Of a stretch of DNA of 64,000 nucleotides, positions 45,566 through 54,202 are shown piece by piece (positions within the stretch are counted from its first letter, which is position 1; each line of letters opens with the position of its first letter). Under the pieces are notes generated by a model. The model was not told where the DNA came from, did no database searches, and worked only from the letters and a program-made list of their open reading frames with translations. This DNA is from Uliginosibacterium sp. (GTDB taxonomy: Bacteria; Pseudomonadota; Gammaproteobacteria; Burkholderiales; Rhodocyclaceae): NCBI GenBank assembly GCA_016718265.1, contig JADKDZ010000011.1:1-64000 (forward strand), written 5' to 3'. The translations under genes were made by a program, and so were the position numbers.

Positions 45566-46586
45566 GATGGCCTCCTTGTACGCCGAGTTTGGTGGCGATG
45601 AGGTTGATTTCTGTGTCTTCCGGGCGAATGAAACGTTCGACCTTCAGCGAATAGTGCCCGCCCTGGATGCCGTAGGTGCACTCCAGCACCTTGACGCCAT
45701 CGACGTGCGGCTCAATCAGTGGCGGTATTTCCAACGGGATGATGTCGCCAACTTTCAGTGCGACGATGTCACGCAGGGATACTTTTGCGTTGCCCAGGTC
45801 GGCCACGAGGTCGACGTCCACCCCATTGATCTGCTTGGACATCAGGCTGACCCAGCGTTTGTCCTGGGTAATGTGATCCGACTGCATCGTACTGTAGAGG
45901 ATGTCGCGGATCGGCTCGACCATCGAGTAGGGAAAGCAGATATGCATGTCGGCTTGCGCACCGCCGAACTCCAGCGTGAACGAGGTGGCCACGACAATTT
46001 CAGACGGCGTCGCAATATTGGCAAACTGCGAGTTCATCTCGCTGCGGATGTATTCGAACTGCAGCTGAAACACTGGCGACCAGGCGCGCTCGTACTCGGC
46101 GAACACCACCCGGAGCAAGCCTTGGATGATGCGCTGTTCTGTCGGCGTAAAGTCCCGGCCTTCCACACGGGTGTGGAAGCGGCCGTCGCCGCCAAACATG
46201 TTGTCGACGACCAGGAAGACCAGGTTGGGGTCGAAAACAATCAGGCCTGTGCCGCGCAGGGGTTTTGCCATCACCAGGTTGAGGTTGGTGGGGACCACCA
46301 GGTTGCGGACGAATTCGCTGTACTTCTGCACCCGGATTGGCCCGACCGAGACTTCCGAGTTGCGGTGCATGTAGTTGAAGAGGCCGATGCGCAGGTAGCG
46401 TGCGTACCGCTCATGGATGAGTTCCAGGGTGGGCATGCGCCCACGGACGATGCGCTCTTGCGTGGCAAGGTTGTATGGGCGTATGCCCGAGCCGTCGTCG
46501 CTTGACTGCTCGGGTTCGTCGAGTTCGCCGGTGACGCCCTTGAGTAGCGCATCAACCTCTTCTTGCGAGAGAAAGTCCTGGCCCAT
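45558..46586 (-). CDS. fliM: Flagellar motor switch protein FliM
   Basis: A 342-residue C-ring protein that receives phosphorylated CheY. The N-terminal CheY-binding peptide is LSQEEVDALLKGV (residues 5-17). The middle CheC-like domain includes LELIHERYARYLRIGLFNYMHR, GTGLIVFDPNLVFLVVDNMFGGDGRF, then a C-terminal SpoA domain. Length matches E. coli FliM (334). It is preceded by fliL (24-base gap) and overlaps fliN. Confidence 0.97.
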   Translation of the reverse strand: MGQDFLSQEEVDALLKGVTGELDEPEQSSDDGSGIRPYNLATQERIVRGRMPTLELIHERYARYLRIGLFNYMHRNSEVSVGPIRVQKYSEFVRNLVVPTNLNLVMAKPLRGTGLIVFDPNLVFLVVDNMFGGDGRFHTRVEGRDFTPTEQRIIQGLLRVVFAEYERAWSPVFQLQFEYIRSEMNSQFANIATPSEIVVATSFTLEFGGAQADMHICFPYSMVEPIRDILYSTMQSDHITQDKRWVSLMSKQINGVDVDLVADLGNAKVSLRDIVALKVGDIIPLEIPPLIEPHVDGVKVLECTYGIQGGHYSLKVERFIRPEDTEINLIATKLGVQGGHHG

Positions 46587-46610
46587 GATCGGCCTCTCTT
46601 CCGTTCTGCC

Positions 46611-47189
46611 CTATTGCACGATGAATTGTGTGAAAAACACCCCGATTACGGGTGCCCCGTCGCTGCCATGACTGTCTTCAGTCTTCTTTTTCTTCTTCGG
46701 CGGCTCCCACCCCAGCACGTCGTTCACAATGCCGCGGATTTCTTCTGCCAAGCCTTCCCGACCTTCTGGACTCGTAATTTCGGAGGCTTTCTTGCCAGCC
46801 AATAGCGAAAGCACTTCGTGGCGAATCTGCGGCATGAACGTTTTGATCTGCTCACCGACCTTGTCGTCGGCTACCCGCATGGTGGCGACTACCTGAAGAA
46901 ACTGCTCGCCCGCCTCGGCCTGCAGGTTGACGGTAAACGGTTCCATGGGAACGAACACTGGCGGCTTCTTCGGGTCGAACTTGACTGCGTCGTGGGCTTC
47001 TTCTGTGGCTGCAGCCTCTTCACCTTCTGCGGCCTTGGCCTTTTTCTTCAGCATGAGCAAAGCGCCAGCGCCCAGCACTGCCAGTATCACCACGGCAATG
47101 ATGATCATGATGATGAGCTTCTTTTTCGAGCTCTTCGCCGGTGGGGGCGCGGCAGGCGCTTCTTCTTTCTTTGGGGCTTCTTTAGCCAT
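46611..47189 (-). CDS. fliL: Flagellar basal-body protein FliL
   Basis: A 192-residue inner-membrane protein that associates with the stator ring. A charged/proline cytosolic N-terminus (KEAPKKEEAPAAPPPAKSSKKK) precedes the membrane helix LIIMIIIAVVILAVLGAGALLML (about 26-48). The periplasmic domain has FVPMEPFTVNLQAEAGEQFLQVVATMRV and IRHEVLSLLAGKKASEITSPEGRE. These are normal FliL elements. A 152-base gap separates it from fliK. Confidence 0.93.
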   Translation of the reverse strand: MAKEAPKKEEAPAAPPPAKSSKKKLIIMIIIAVVILAVLGAGALLMLKKKAKAAEGEEAAATEEAHDAVKFDPKKPPVFVPMEPFTVNLQAEAGEQFLQVVATMRVADDKVGEQIKTFMPQIRHEVLSLLAGKKASEITSPEGREGLAEEIRGIVNDVLGWEPPKKKKKTEDSHGSDGAPVIGVFFTQFIVQ

Positions 47190-47341
47190 GGTCTCTACCC
47201 TCGGTCTTGCCGTTCTTCACGGTTGCTACATTGTGACGCGCCAGTGCGGCGCTCCAAGGTGTGAATAACGGACAATCTCGGCCTCAAATGAAGGGTTTGC
47301 ATTGCTTGTTTTGCGCTTCTCGTTCGGCGTGATCACGGTGC

Positions 47342-48655
47342 TCAGGCAAATAAATCAACCAGCCCGTTGCTGCGTGGTAGCCGCTTTTCCAATTCTTCCG
47401 TTGTCATTACGCCGCCACCCGTGCCGGACTCCGGGGTCTGCCAACTGCCGCTGCGCGCTGCATTCTGCTCAGCCTGTGCCTGGCCGCTGCCACCGGCGTT
47501 GACATTGGCTTGCCCGAGCTGAATACCGGCGTCTGCAAGGATCTCGCGCAATCTAGGCAAGGCATCCTGCAAAGCTTCACGAGTCGAAGCGTTGGCTGCG
47601 GTAAATGAGGCAGATGCTTGATCGCCGCTGAGATTGATGCTGATTTCAATTTTGCCCATGTGCGCGGGGGTGAGAACCAGTTCGGCGCGGCCGTTGTCTT
47701 TAGTGGCTATCCAGCTCACGCGCGCCCCGACCTCCTCAGCCCAGTTGCGGGAACTGACGGGGGTGTTGACCGTGTATTGGGTCTGGCTCGTCGGGGTTTC
47801 GAGCTTGGCTTCGGTCTTGATGCCGTAGGCAGCCTGGGCGCTATTGAGCTCTGCCGAGAAAGAATTGGAGGCTGATGTAGAGACAGTCTCCTGCTTGGCA
47901 TCACGACCCTGCAAGCTAGCGGTTTCTATCAGTCCGCGTTGCGTGTCAGGCTGACTCTCTCCTTTGCCATCGCTGCTATCGCTCGAGGTTTGCGCGGGAT
48001 CGGCAGGCGCTGTCATTGGCGTGACTACCGGTTTGGTGACATCGGCATTTGCGGTGGTGTCTAAGGCCGCCTCATTCGTTTTCGTCACCGGCAGGCTGAT
48101 CGGGAGTATCTCGGGAGTAAGTACGGCCGTGTTTGAATCGGCGGCAAGCTTTGCCGGCTTCGCGGCAGCGGTGTCAATGGGTCCCGCTGAAGCGGCGAAC
48201 TGTGCCGCTGGCGGCAATGCCAGTCCCAAGGCTTGTGCGGCGGCCGCGGCATCGGGTAAAGCCGGTATGGCCTCGACCTCGTTTGCGCGCGGCGAACCAT
48301 CCGCGTGGCGCGTGGAGGGTTTATCGGGGGATGTTTTGCCTGCCAACGCCTGCAGGGTGAGCAATGCGAGTGTGCTTTGCGCGCTGGCGTCTTGTATAGA
48401 CGTGGCTTCGCTGCCTGTTGTGCGCGGTTCGGAAGACGCAGGGCTGTCTGATGGGAGTGACGTCGTCTCGGCCGGCTTCGTGGCACTACCGTCATTGACG
48501 CGGCTACTGGCTGACTTGAGCGCCTGGGAGAAGCTTGTTGCCGCCTCGGGCGCGGCGTCCGGCACCGTCTTTCCGCTGAAGCTGGCAGTACTCTGGCGCG
48601 TCTGCACCGCTGCGAGCATTTGCAGCATCGGGTTGAGAGTGGTTTTTTCAGCCAT
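47342..48655 (-). CDS. fliK: Flagellar hook-length control protein FliK
   Basis: A 437-residue secreted ruler. The N-terminal two thirds are low-complexity, rich in Ala/Ser/Thr/Pro. The C-terminal flagellar-hook domain (about 300-400) is recognisable: NWAEEVGARVSWIATKDNGRAELVLTPAHMGKIEISINLSGDQASASF, and LPRLREILADAGIQLGQANVN. The protein stops rod-to-hook export when the hook is complete. Position between fliJ and fliL is standard. Confidence 0.9.
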   Translation of the reverse strand: MAEKTTLNPMLQMLAAVQTRQSTASFSGKTVPDAAPEAATSFSQALKSASSRVNDGSATKPAETTSLPSDSPASSEPRTTGSEATSIQDASAQSTLALLTLQALAGKTSPDKPSTRHADGSPRANEVEAIPALPDAAAAAQALGLALPPAAQFAASAGPIDTAAAKPAKLAADSNTAVLTPEILPISLPVTKTNEAALDTTANADVTKPVVTPMTAPADPAQTSSDSSDGKGESQPDTQRGLIETASLQGRDAKQETVSTSASNSFSAELNSAQAAYGIKTEAKLETPTSQTQYTVNTPVSSRNWAEEVGARVSWIATKDNGRAELVLTPAHMGKIEISINLSGDQASASFTAANASTREALQDALPRLREILADAGIQLGQANVNAGGSGQAQAEQNAARSGSWQTPESGTGGGVMTTEELEKRLPRSNGLVDLFA

Positions 48656-48722
48656 CGCACAGTTCCTTTCGTCCCACGGGACTTCGCTCTGTGCTCAGCA
48701 AGGCGCGTGCCACGTTGCCGAG

Positions 48723-49169
48723 TTACTCGTCCTTCTGTTGCTGATGCTGCTTCGCGGAATGCTCGTCGCTGGCGTGTTGTTCCTGTTTGGCTTCTCGACG
48801 GTGCTGCTGCTGCTGCTGGCGCAACGACAAGGTATCAAAGGCTTTGGCGCGGTTACGCTCCGAGACCCAGTGTTGCTGACCGACGCTTGTTGCTGTCTTG
48901 GAGTGATCGACAATCTTTTGCTGGTGAGTGATCGCATCGTCCAGCTTGAGCAGAAACGCGGAGTAGTTTCGCCAGCCGTTCGGGTCGATGCCGTCCCGTG
49001 CTGCAGCGACAAAGCGTTCACGGTACTCGCTGCGATACTGTAGAAGCATTCGCAGCTTTTCTTCGCAGGCCTGTTCGCTGGCGATCAGCTCGCCAAGCTT
49101 GCGCGTGGCATCGTCGACCCGGGTGTGCGCCAACTCTTGCAGCGTGTGAATGGGATTCTTGTGCGACAT
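48723..49169 (-). CDS. fliJ: Flagellar export chaperone FliJ
   Basis: A 148-residue coiled-coil protein of the export apparatus, which escorts chaperones to FlhA and couples to FliI. The sequence is almost entirely helical: TLQELAHTRVDDATRKLGELIASEQACEEKLRMLLQYRSEYRERF, a conserved GWRNYSAFLLKLDDAI block and a Gln/His-rich tail. Length (147 in E. coli) and position after fliI are normal. Confidence 0.88.
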   Translation of the reverse strand: MSHKNPIHTLQELAHTRVDDATRKLGELIASEQACEEKLRMLLQYRSEYRERFVAAARDGIDPNGWRNYSAFLLKLDDAITHQQKIVDHSKTATSVGQQHWVSERNRAKAFDTLSLRQQQQQHRREAKQEQHASDEHSAKQHQQQKDE

Positions 49170-49206
49170 GGTGCTTGCAGTTTAGCGCGCACGATTTTTT
49201 GCGCTG

Positions 49207-50625
49207 TTAAAAGATGCTCACACCAAACAATTCTTGTAGCTGAGCAAGGCTGGACTCATGGTCAGCTCGTTCATCTATGGCTTGTTGAAGAAACTTCTCT
49301 AACGCCGGGTACATCCTGACGGCCTCGTCGAGCAGTGGGTCCGCGCCAGCCTGATAGGCGCCGACAGCGATCAGGTCACGCGATCGCTGGTATCGCGAGA
49401 AGAGCTGCTTGAAGCGCCGGACGAGTTCGAAGTGTGCGGGCCGGATCAGGCCATGCATGGCGCGCGAGATGGACTGCTCGATGTCGATGGCGGGGTAGTG
49501 GCCCTGATCTGCCAGGGCGCGAGACAGTACGAAGTGACCGTCGAGAATGGCGCGGGCAGCGTCTGCTATTGGATCTTGTTGATCGTCGCCCTCCGCCAGC
49601 ACCGTGTAGAACGCTGTAATCGAACCGCCACCTTCTGGGCCGTTCCCGGCACGCTCGACCAGCGCAGGCAGGCGTGCAAAAACGGATGGTGGGTAGCCGC
49701 GCGTCACAGGTGGTTCGCCAATGGCGAGTGCGATCTCGCGTTGCGCCATGGCGTAGCGGGTAAGCGAGTCCATGATCAGCAGGACTTGTTTGCCCTGATC
49801 GCGAAAAAACTCTGCAACCGTGGTGGCGTAGGAGGCGGCCTGCAGACGCATCAAAGGGCTGGTGTCGGCAGGGGCTGCGATGACGACCGAGCGCGCAAGG
49901 CCCTCAGCTCCGAGGTTCTGCTCGATGAATTCCTTGACCTCGCGGCCCCGCTCGCCGATCAGGCCGACCACAACGACTTCGGCTTCGGTGTAGCGGGCCA
50001 TCATCCCGATCAGCACGGACTTGCCGACCCCGGAGCCTGCAAACAGGCCGACACGCTGGCCGCGTCCGACTGTCATCATGGCGTTGATGGCGCGGATGCC
50101 AACGTCAAGGCTGTGACTGATCGGCGCACGTGCCAGCGGGTTGATGGGGCGGCTTTGCAGCGAGCGGGTACTGGTGGTGGTCAGATTGCCGAGGGCGTCG
50201 AGCGGGCGCCCCGCTCCGTCGACCACGCGCCCCAGAAGCTCGTCGCCGACCGGCAAGTGCTTGGCGCGATCTGACGCACGCCGCCGGGGCTCGATCCGCT
50301 CGCCCGTGACCGGCGTGGGCTGTACGGGCTCGTTTGGCAAGACCTGGGCGCCGGGAGCGAGACCAAACACGTCGTCGGTTGGCATCATGAAGAGTTTCTC
50401 GCCCGAGAAGCCGACGACCTCTGCTTCCACCGCGCCTCCTCCTGGAACGAGGATGCGGCAGCCTGAGCCCAGCGGCAGCTTGAGCCCCGCAGCTTCCATG
50501 ACCAGGCCATTGATCCGTGTCAGGCGCCCCATGACCTGATAAGGGGTACTGACGCGCGAGATCTTCTGGCAGTCCACCAGATAGTCTCGCCAGATCGGGC
50601 CGAAGTGCTTGGTATCCTGGCTCAT
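49207..50625 (-). CDS. fliI: Flagellum-specific export ATPase FliI
   Basis: A 472-residue ATPase related to F1-beta, part of the type III export engine. The start at 50625 gives MSQDTKHFGPIWRDYL, 4 bases after fliH; the frame extends 17 codons further upstream into fliH but that is unlikely used. Walker A is GLFAGSGVGKSVLIGMMAR, then VVGLIGERGREVKEFIE, Walker B VLLIMDSLTRYAMAQREIALA, and GGGSITAFYTVLAEGDDQQDPIAD. Length and motifs match FliI. Confidence 0.97.
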   Translation of the reverse strand: MSQDTKHFGPIWRDYLVDCQKISRVSTPYQVMGRLTRINGLVMEAAGLKLPLGSGCRILVPGGGAVEAEVVGFSGEKLFMMPTDDVFGLAPGAQVLPNEPVQPTPVTGERIEPRRRASDRAKHLPVGDELLGRVVDGAGRPLDALGNLTTTSTRSLQSRPINPLARAPISHSLDVGIRAINAMMTVGRGQRVGLFAGSGVGKSVLIGMMARYTEAEVVVVGLIGERGREVKEFIEQNLGAEGLARSVVIAAPADTSPLMRLQAASYATTVAEFFRDQGKQVLLIMDSLTRYAMAQREIALAIGEPPVTRGYPPSVFARLPALVERAGNGPEGGGSITAFYTVLAEGDDQQDPIADAARAILDGHFVLSRALADQGHYPAIDIEQSISRAMHGLIRPAHFELVRRFKQLFSRYQRSRDLIAVGAYQAGADPLLDEAVRMYPALEKFLQQAIDERADHESSLAQLQELFGVSIF

Positions 50626-50629
50626 GCCC

Positions 50630-51304
50630 TTATTCGTCCAGATACTGCGCGGCAGGGCGTGACAGGTTTTCAACAATGCGCTTCCAGCGGGTCTGGATTT
50701 GGGCGTCGACCATCGCGCCTGAGGCCTCTATCAGGCAGCCTCCCTGGCTGACGCTACCATCCTCGATGACGCGGTGATGAATGCTGTCGTAATGCTCGAC
50801 GAGGTATTTACGGATGATGTCTACGTCGTCGGGATGTGCGTGGATGAGCGCCGATTGTTGCGGCATGTGTAAAAGAGCCTCGCGCACAACCACCAGAACG
50901 CTTTCCGGCTTGGTCGTCAGCGTGTCGCGGACGATCTGACGAGCGATTTCTATTGCCAGGGCCTGGATTTCCTCGGCGACCTCCTGATCGAACTGCCCGA
51001 GTGCCTGATCGAAAGACTGTACGAGCTGGTGTAGCTCCGCGGCTTCCATCCGGCCACGCGCGCTACCTTCTTCGTAACCCGCGGCGTAGCCTTCGCGATG
51101 TGCTTCCTGATGGATGCGTTCAAGATCATCAAGGGTGGGCAGTTGAACGCCAGGTGCGATTTCGAGCGGGTCGTCGGATGCAGTCGCCAATGTTGATGCG
51201 TCGGCGACGGGGTCCGGTGCAGTCGGCGGCGGGGCATCGAATTGTGTAAAGTTCAGGCGCTGGTACGCGCTTGATGCCTGATTGCGGGGAATGACTTCGC
51301 TCAT
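50630..51304 (-). CDS. fliH: Flagellar assembly protein FliH
   Basis: A 224-residue negative regulator of FliI that anchors it to the C-ring. It has an N-terminal disordered part, a central helix carrying the FliH GxxxG-like run (EAHREGYAAGYEEGSARGRMEA) and a C-terminal V-ATPase-E-like domain (IQALAIEIARQIVRDTLTTKPESVLVVVREAL, SVSQGGCLIEASGAMVDAQIQTRWKRI). Placement between fliG and fliI is conserved. Confidence 0.92.
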   Translation of the reverse strand: MSEVIPRNQASSAYQRLNFTQFDAPPPTAPDPVADASTLATASDDPLEIAPGVQLPTLDDLERIHQEAHREGYAAGYEEGSARGRMEAAELHQLVQSFDQALGQFDQEVAEEIQALAIEIARQIVRDTLTTKPESVLVVVREALLHMPQQSALIHAHPDDVDIIRKYLVEHYDSIHHRVIEDGSVSQGGCLIEASGAMVDAQIQTRWKRIVENLSRPAAQYLDE

Positions 51305-51322
51305 GGCCGAGTTCCGTTGCTG

Positions 51323-52330
51323 TTACACGAAGGCATCGTCACCACCCTTGCCACCTAACATGATCTGGCCTTCTTCCGAGAGGCGGCGGGCGATCTTGAG
51401 GATTTCTTTCTGCGAGGCTTCCACTTCGGAGAGACGAACCGGGCCCTTGGACTCCAAGTCTTCTTTGAGCATTTCCGCTGCCCGGGTCGACATGTTCTTG
51501 AAAATCTTGTCGCGCATTTCAGGCGCCGCCCCTTTGAGGGCGATGACGAGCTGGTCGCTTTGCACCTCGCGCAGGATGACCTGGATGCCCCGGTCGTCGA
51601 CGTCGAGGAGGTTCTCGAACACGAACATTTCGTCGAGGATTCGCTGCGCGAGATCCGGGTCGTACTCGCGCACACTGTCGAGGATGGCGGTCTCCGCGGC
51701 ATTTCCGACGAAGTTGAGTATTTCGGCCGCGTGGCGGGTACCCCCCATGGCGGTTTTCTTGCTTTGTGCCGAGCCGGAGAGCACGCGGGTCAAGGCTTCA
51801 TTGAGCTCTTTGAGTGCCGTTGGCTGAACACCGTCGAGTGTGGCAATCCGCAGCAAAATGTCGTTGCGCTGACGCTCGGTGAAATGGCGCAGGATTTCAC
51901 CGGCGTGATCGAACTCCAGGTGGACGAGAATGGTCGCGATGATCTGCGGGTGCTCGTTCTTGATGAGATCAGCCGCCGTGGGCGCGTCCAGCCATTTAAG
52001 TGACTCGATGCCGGCCGTATCGGACCCTTGCAACACGCGAGAAATGAGGTTGGCCGCGCGCTCGTCGCCCAGCGCTTTGGTGAGCATGATGCGGATGGCT
52101 TCTTCGTCGGGTTCGATATGCGAGCCCCGGGCGGCGTGCATCTGCAATTCTTCCAGCATTTTCTCGACACGTTCGCGCGGCTGAGGCGTAAGCCTGGCCA
52201 TGGCTGTGCCGAGCTTCTGCACTTCGCGCGGCGAGAGATGCTTGAGTACTTCAGAGGCTTCATTTGCACCCAGCGTCAGCAACAACAGGGCACTTTTCTC
52301 CAGGCCTTCGTTAGCGTCCTTCTGAGCCAC
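51323..52330 (-). CDS. fliG: Flagellar motor switch protein FliG
   Basis: A 335-residue C-ring protein that contacts the stator. The N-terminal domain binds FliF; middle and C-terminal armadillo-like domains follow, with the motif EHPQIIATILVHLEFDHAGEIL and the C-terminal torque helix region FENLLDVDDRGIQVILREVQSDQLVIALKGA. Charged residues needed for rotation are in that last segment. Length is normal (331 in E. coli). It overlaps the fliF end by 20 bases. Confidence 0.97.
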   Translation of the reverse strand: MAQKDANEGLEKSALLLLTLGANEASEVLKHLSPREVQKLGTAMARLTPQPRERVEKMLEELQMHAARGSHIEPDEEAIRIMLTKALGDERAANLISRVLQGSDTAGIESLKWLDAPTAADLIKNEHPQIIATILVHLEFDHAGEILRHFTERQRNDILLRIATLDGVQPTALKELNEALTRVLSGSAQSKKTAMGGTRHAAEILNFVGNAAETAILDSVREYDPDLAQRILDEMFVFENLLDVDDRGIQVILREVQSDQLVIALKGAAPEMRDKIFKNMSTRAAEMLKEDLESKGPVRLSEVEASQKEILKIARRLSEEGQIMLGGKGGDDAFV

Positions 52331-54020
52331 TGCTGCCTCCTATCCATTCCTTGATCAGTTGCGCAACCATCTTCGGATCCTTCTCCGCCACGGCCCGTGC
52401 GCGCGTGAGTTTCTTCTCGTAGCTCATTTTGGCCAGTTCCAGCTCGAGCAATTCGGGAGACATTTCTTCTTCCATCTGTTCCAGTCGCTCTTCCATATTA
52501 TCTGCACTCAATGGCGTAGCCTCTTCGCCATTGAGTTCGTCTTCGTCGTCTGGTTTGACAGGCGCAACGGCTCGCAGCAAAGGCTTGATGACGCCGAACC
52601 AGACCATCGCGATGACGCCTAGCAGTACCAACCAGCGTGCCAGTTCCTTCACCAGTGCGATGATTTCCGGATTTTTCCAGAACGGCAGTGGTGGTATCTC
52701 TTCTTTCACCGCTTCGGTGAAAGCCGTGTTGGTCACATTGATGGAATCACCGCGTTTCTCGTTGTAGCCGACGGCTTCGCGAACGAGATCGTTTATCTTC
52801 TTGATTTCGGGATCGGTGAGTGGAACAGGCTTGTATTGTCCTTTGGCGTCCTTCTCTAGCCGATTGTTGACCACAAGTGCGACCGAGATGCGTTTGACTT
52901 GGCCGAGCGAGCGTTTGGTGTGCTGAACCGTTTTGTCGACTTCGAAGTTGGTGGTGGCGCTGCGTGCGGTATTCAACGGCTGCAAGGCGGCACCGGACTG
53001 CGCCGCGCCGGGCACGGCAGGTGTGGTGATGGGCGACGTTGCCGGAACGGGCGGTTGGTTTGACAGTGCGCCCGGTACGCCTTGTGCGGGCGGCTGATTG
53101 GTGACGTTCTCATTGGTTTGCTGGCTGCGGATTGCTGTATTCGGAGGGGGGTTCGGCTTGAAGGTCTCCGATGTTTGTTCCGTCGCGTCAAAATCAATGT
53201 CGGCATTGATCTGTGAGCGGAAATTCGCATTGCCCAGCATGGGTTCCAGAATGGTCTGGATCCGCTGCGCGTAGCTTTCTTCAACGTTGCGAACGTATTC
53301 GAGCTGGGTATCGTCGAGTGCAGGCCCATCCTGTTTGCGCTGGCGCGCAAGGAGGTTGCCGTTCTGGTCGATCACGCTCACCTGGTTGGCCGCGAGCTCC
53401 GGAACGCTCGAAGCGATCAAGTGGACGATGCCAGCCACCTGTGCGTGTTCAAGCTTTCGGCCCGGGTGCAGATTGACCACGACGGAGGCTGTGGGTTTCT
53501 GTTCGTTGCGCAAAAACGCTGTTTGCTTGGGGATTGCGAGGTGAACCCGGGCTCCTGCGACCGCGGCAATAGAAAGGATGGTGCGAGCGAGTTCGCCCTC
53601 CAGGGCGCGCTGATAATTGATCTGCTCGTGAAACTGAGACAAGCCGAGTTTCTGAGATTCCATTAACTCGAAACCCACCATACCGCCTTTGGGCAGGCCT
53701 TGTGCCGCCAGCGTCAGGCGTAACTCGTTTGCCCGGTTGGCGGGCACCATGATCGTTGTGCCACCGTTCTCGACCTTGTAAGGGACATTGCCCTGCTGGA
53801 GCAGGGTAATGATGGAGCCGCCATCCTTCTCTTCAATATTTGAAAACAGGACTGAGTACTGCGGCTGCTGGCTCCACATCCAGACGCCGATGATCAAGGC
53901 TGCGGCCATGGCGAGCGCTACAGCCCCCGCCATTTTCTGCTTGGGCGTCAGTCGATTGAAGTTCTCCATCACCACCTGGAGTGGTGACGGGGTGGGCGCT
54001 GCCAATACTTCTTCAGCCAT
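52311..54020 (-). CDS. fliF: Flagellar M-ring protein FliF
   Basis: A 569-residue MS-ring protein. The ATG at 54020 has AAGGAG 8 bases upstream; the open frame continues 16 codons further, without similarity. Two membrane helices are seen, MAGAVALAMAAALIIGVWMW (about 30-49) and WLVLLGVIAMVWFGVI (about 460-480), flanking the ring-building motifs (YSVLFSNIEEKDGGSIITLLQQ, INYQRALEGELARTI) and a Pro/Gln/Asn-rich insert (315-370). The cytosolic C-terminus binds FliG. It is the first gene of the leftward fliF-N operon and is divergent from fleS. Confidence 0.97.
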   Translation of the reverse strand: MAEEVLAAPTPSPLQVVMENFNRLTPKQKMAGAVALAMAAALIIGVWMWSQQPQYSVLFSNIEEKDGGSIITLLQQGNVPYKVENGGTTIMVPANRANELRLTLAAQGLPKGGMVGFELMESQKLGLSQFHEQINYQRALEGELARTILSIAAVAGARVHLAIPKQTAFLRNEQKPTASVVVNLHPGRKLEHAQVAGIVHLIASSVPELAANQVSVIDQNGNLLARQRKQDGPALDDTQLEYVRNVEESYAQRIQTILEPMLGNANFRSQINADIDFDATEQTSETFKPNPPPNTAIRSQQTNENVTNQPPAQGVPGALSNQPPVPATSPITTPAVPGAAQSGAALQPLNTARSATTNFEVDKTVQHTKRSLGQVKRISVALVVNNRLEKDAKGQYKPVPLTDPEIKKINDLVREAVGYNEKRGDSINVTNTAFTEAVKEEIPPLPFWKNPEIIALVKELARWLVLLGVIAMVWFGVIKPLLRAVAPVKPDDEDELNGEEATPLSADNMEERLEQMEEEMSPELLELELAKMSYEKKLTRARAVAEKDPKMVAQLIKEWIGGSSGSEGR

Positions 54021-54032
54021 GTTCAGACTCCT

Positions 54033-54048
54033 TGGGACGTGGCATGCC
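54033..54048 (+). promoter_or_regulatory. Possible sigma-54 promoter for fleS
   Basis: TGGGACG-TGGC-ATGCC has the GG (54034-54035) and GC (54046-54047) spaced by exactly 10 bases, and matches most of the TGGCACG-N4-TTGCA consensus. It would start a transcript near 54059, some 145 bases before the fleS ATG. The site overlaps the fliF ribosome-binding region on the other strand and contains the palindrome GGCATGCC, so a chance match is possible. Confidence 0.35.
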
Positions 54049-54202
54049 GATCCCCGTTTCTCATGCACGCATTGTGCGCGTCTGCAGTCAGGCTACAGTG
54101 ATGGATAAGCGGCAGTTTTTGCCGGTTAATCCAGGCTTGTTTGCCGCCCCTGCCATCTATAGTGGCAAGCATCCCGTGTTGTGTTGGCTGTGATCGCCAA
54201 GG

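Noticed and set aside
45564..46505. 313-codon plus-strand open frame opposite fliM
   Set aside because: Shadow of fliM, which has the complete CheY-binding and SpoA motifs.
47964..49043. 359-codon plus-strand open frame across fliK/fliJ
   Set aside because: Low-complexity antisense of the repetitive fliK sequence; the minus-strand flagellar genes are certain.
54030..54055. Minus-strand sigma-54 site for fliF (GG-N10-GC around GGCATGCC)
   Set aside because: Only GG and TGC match, and the predicted start would fall inside the fliF ribosome-binding site.
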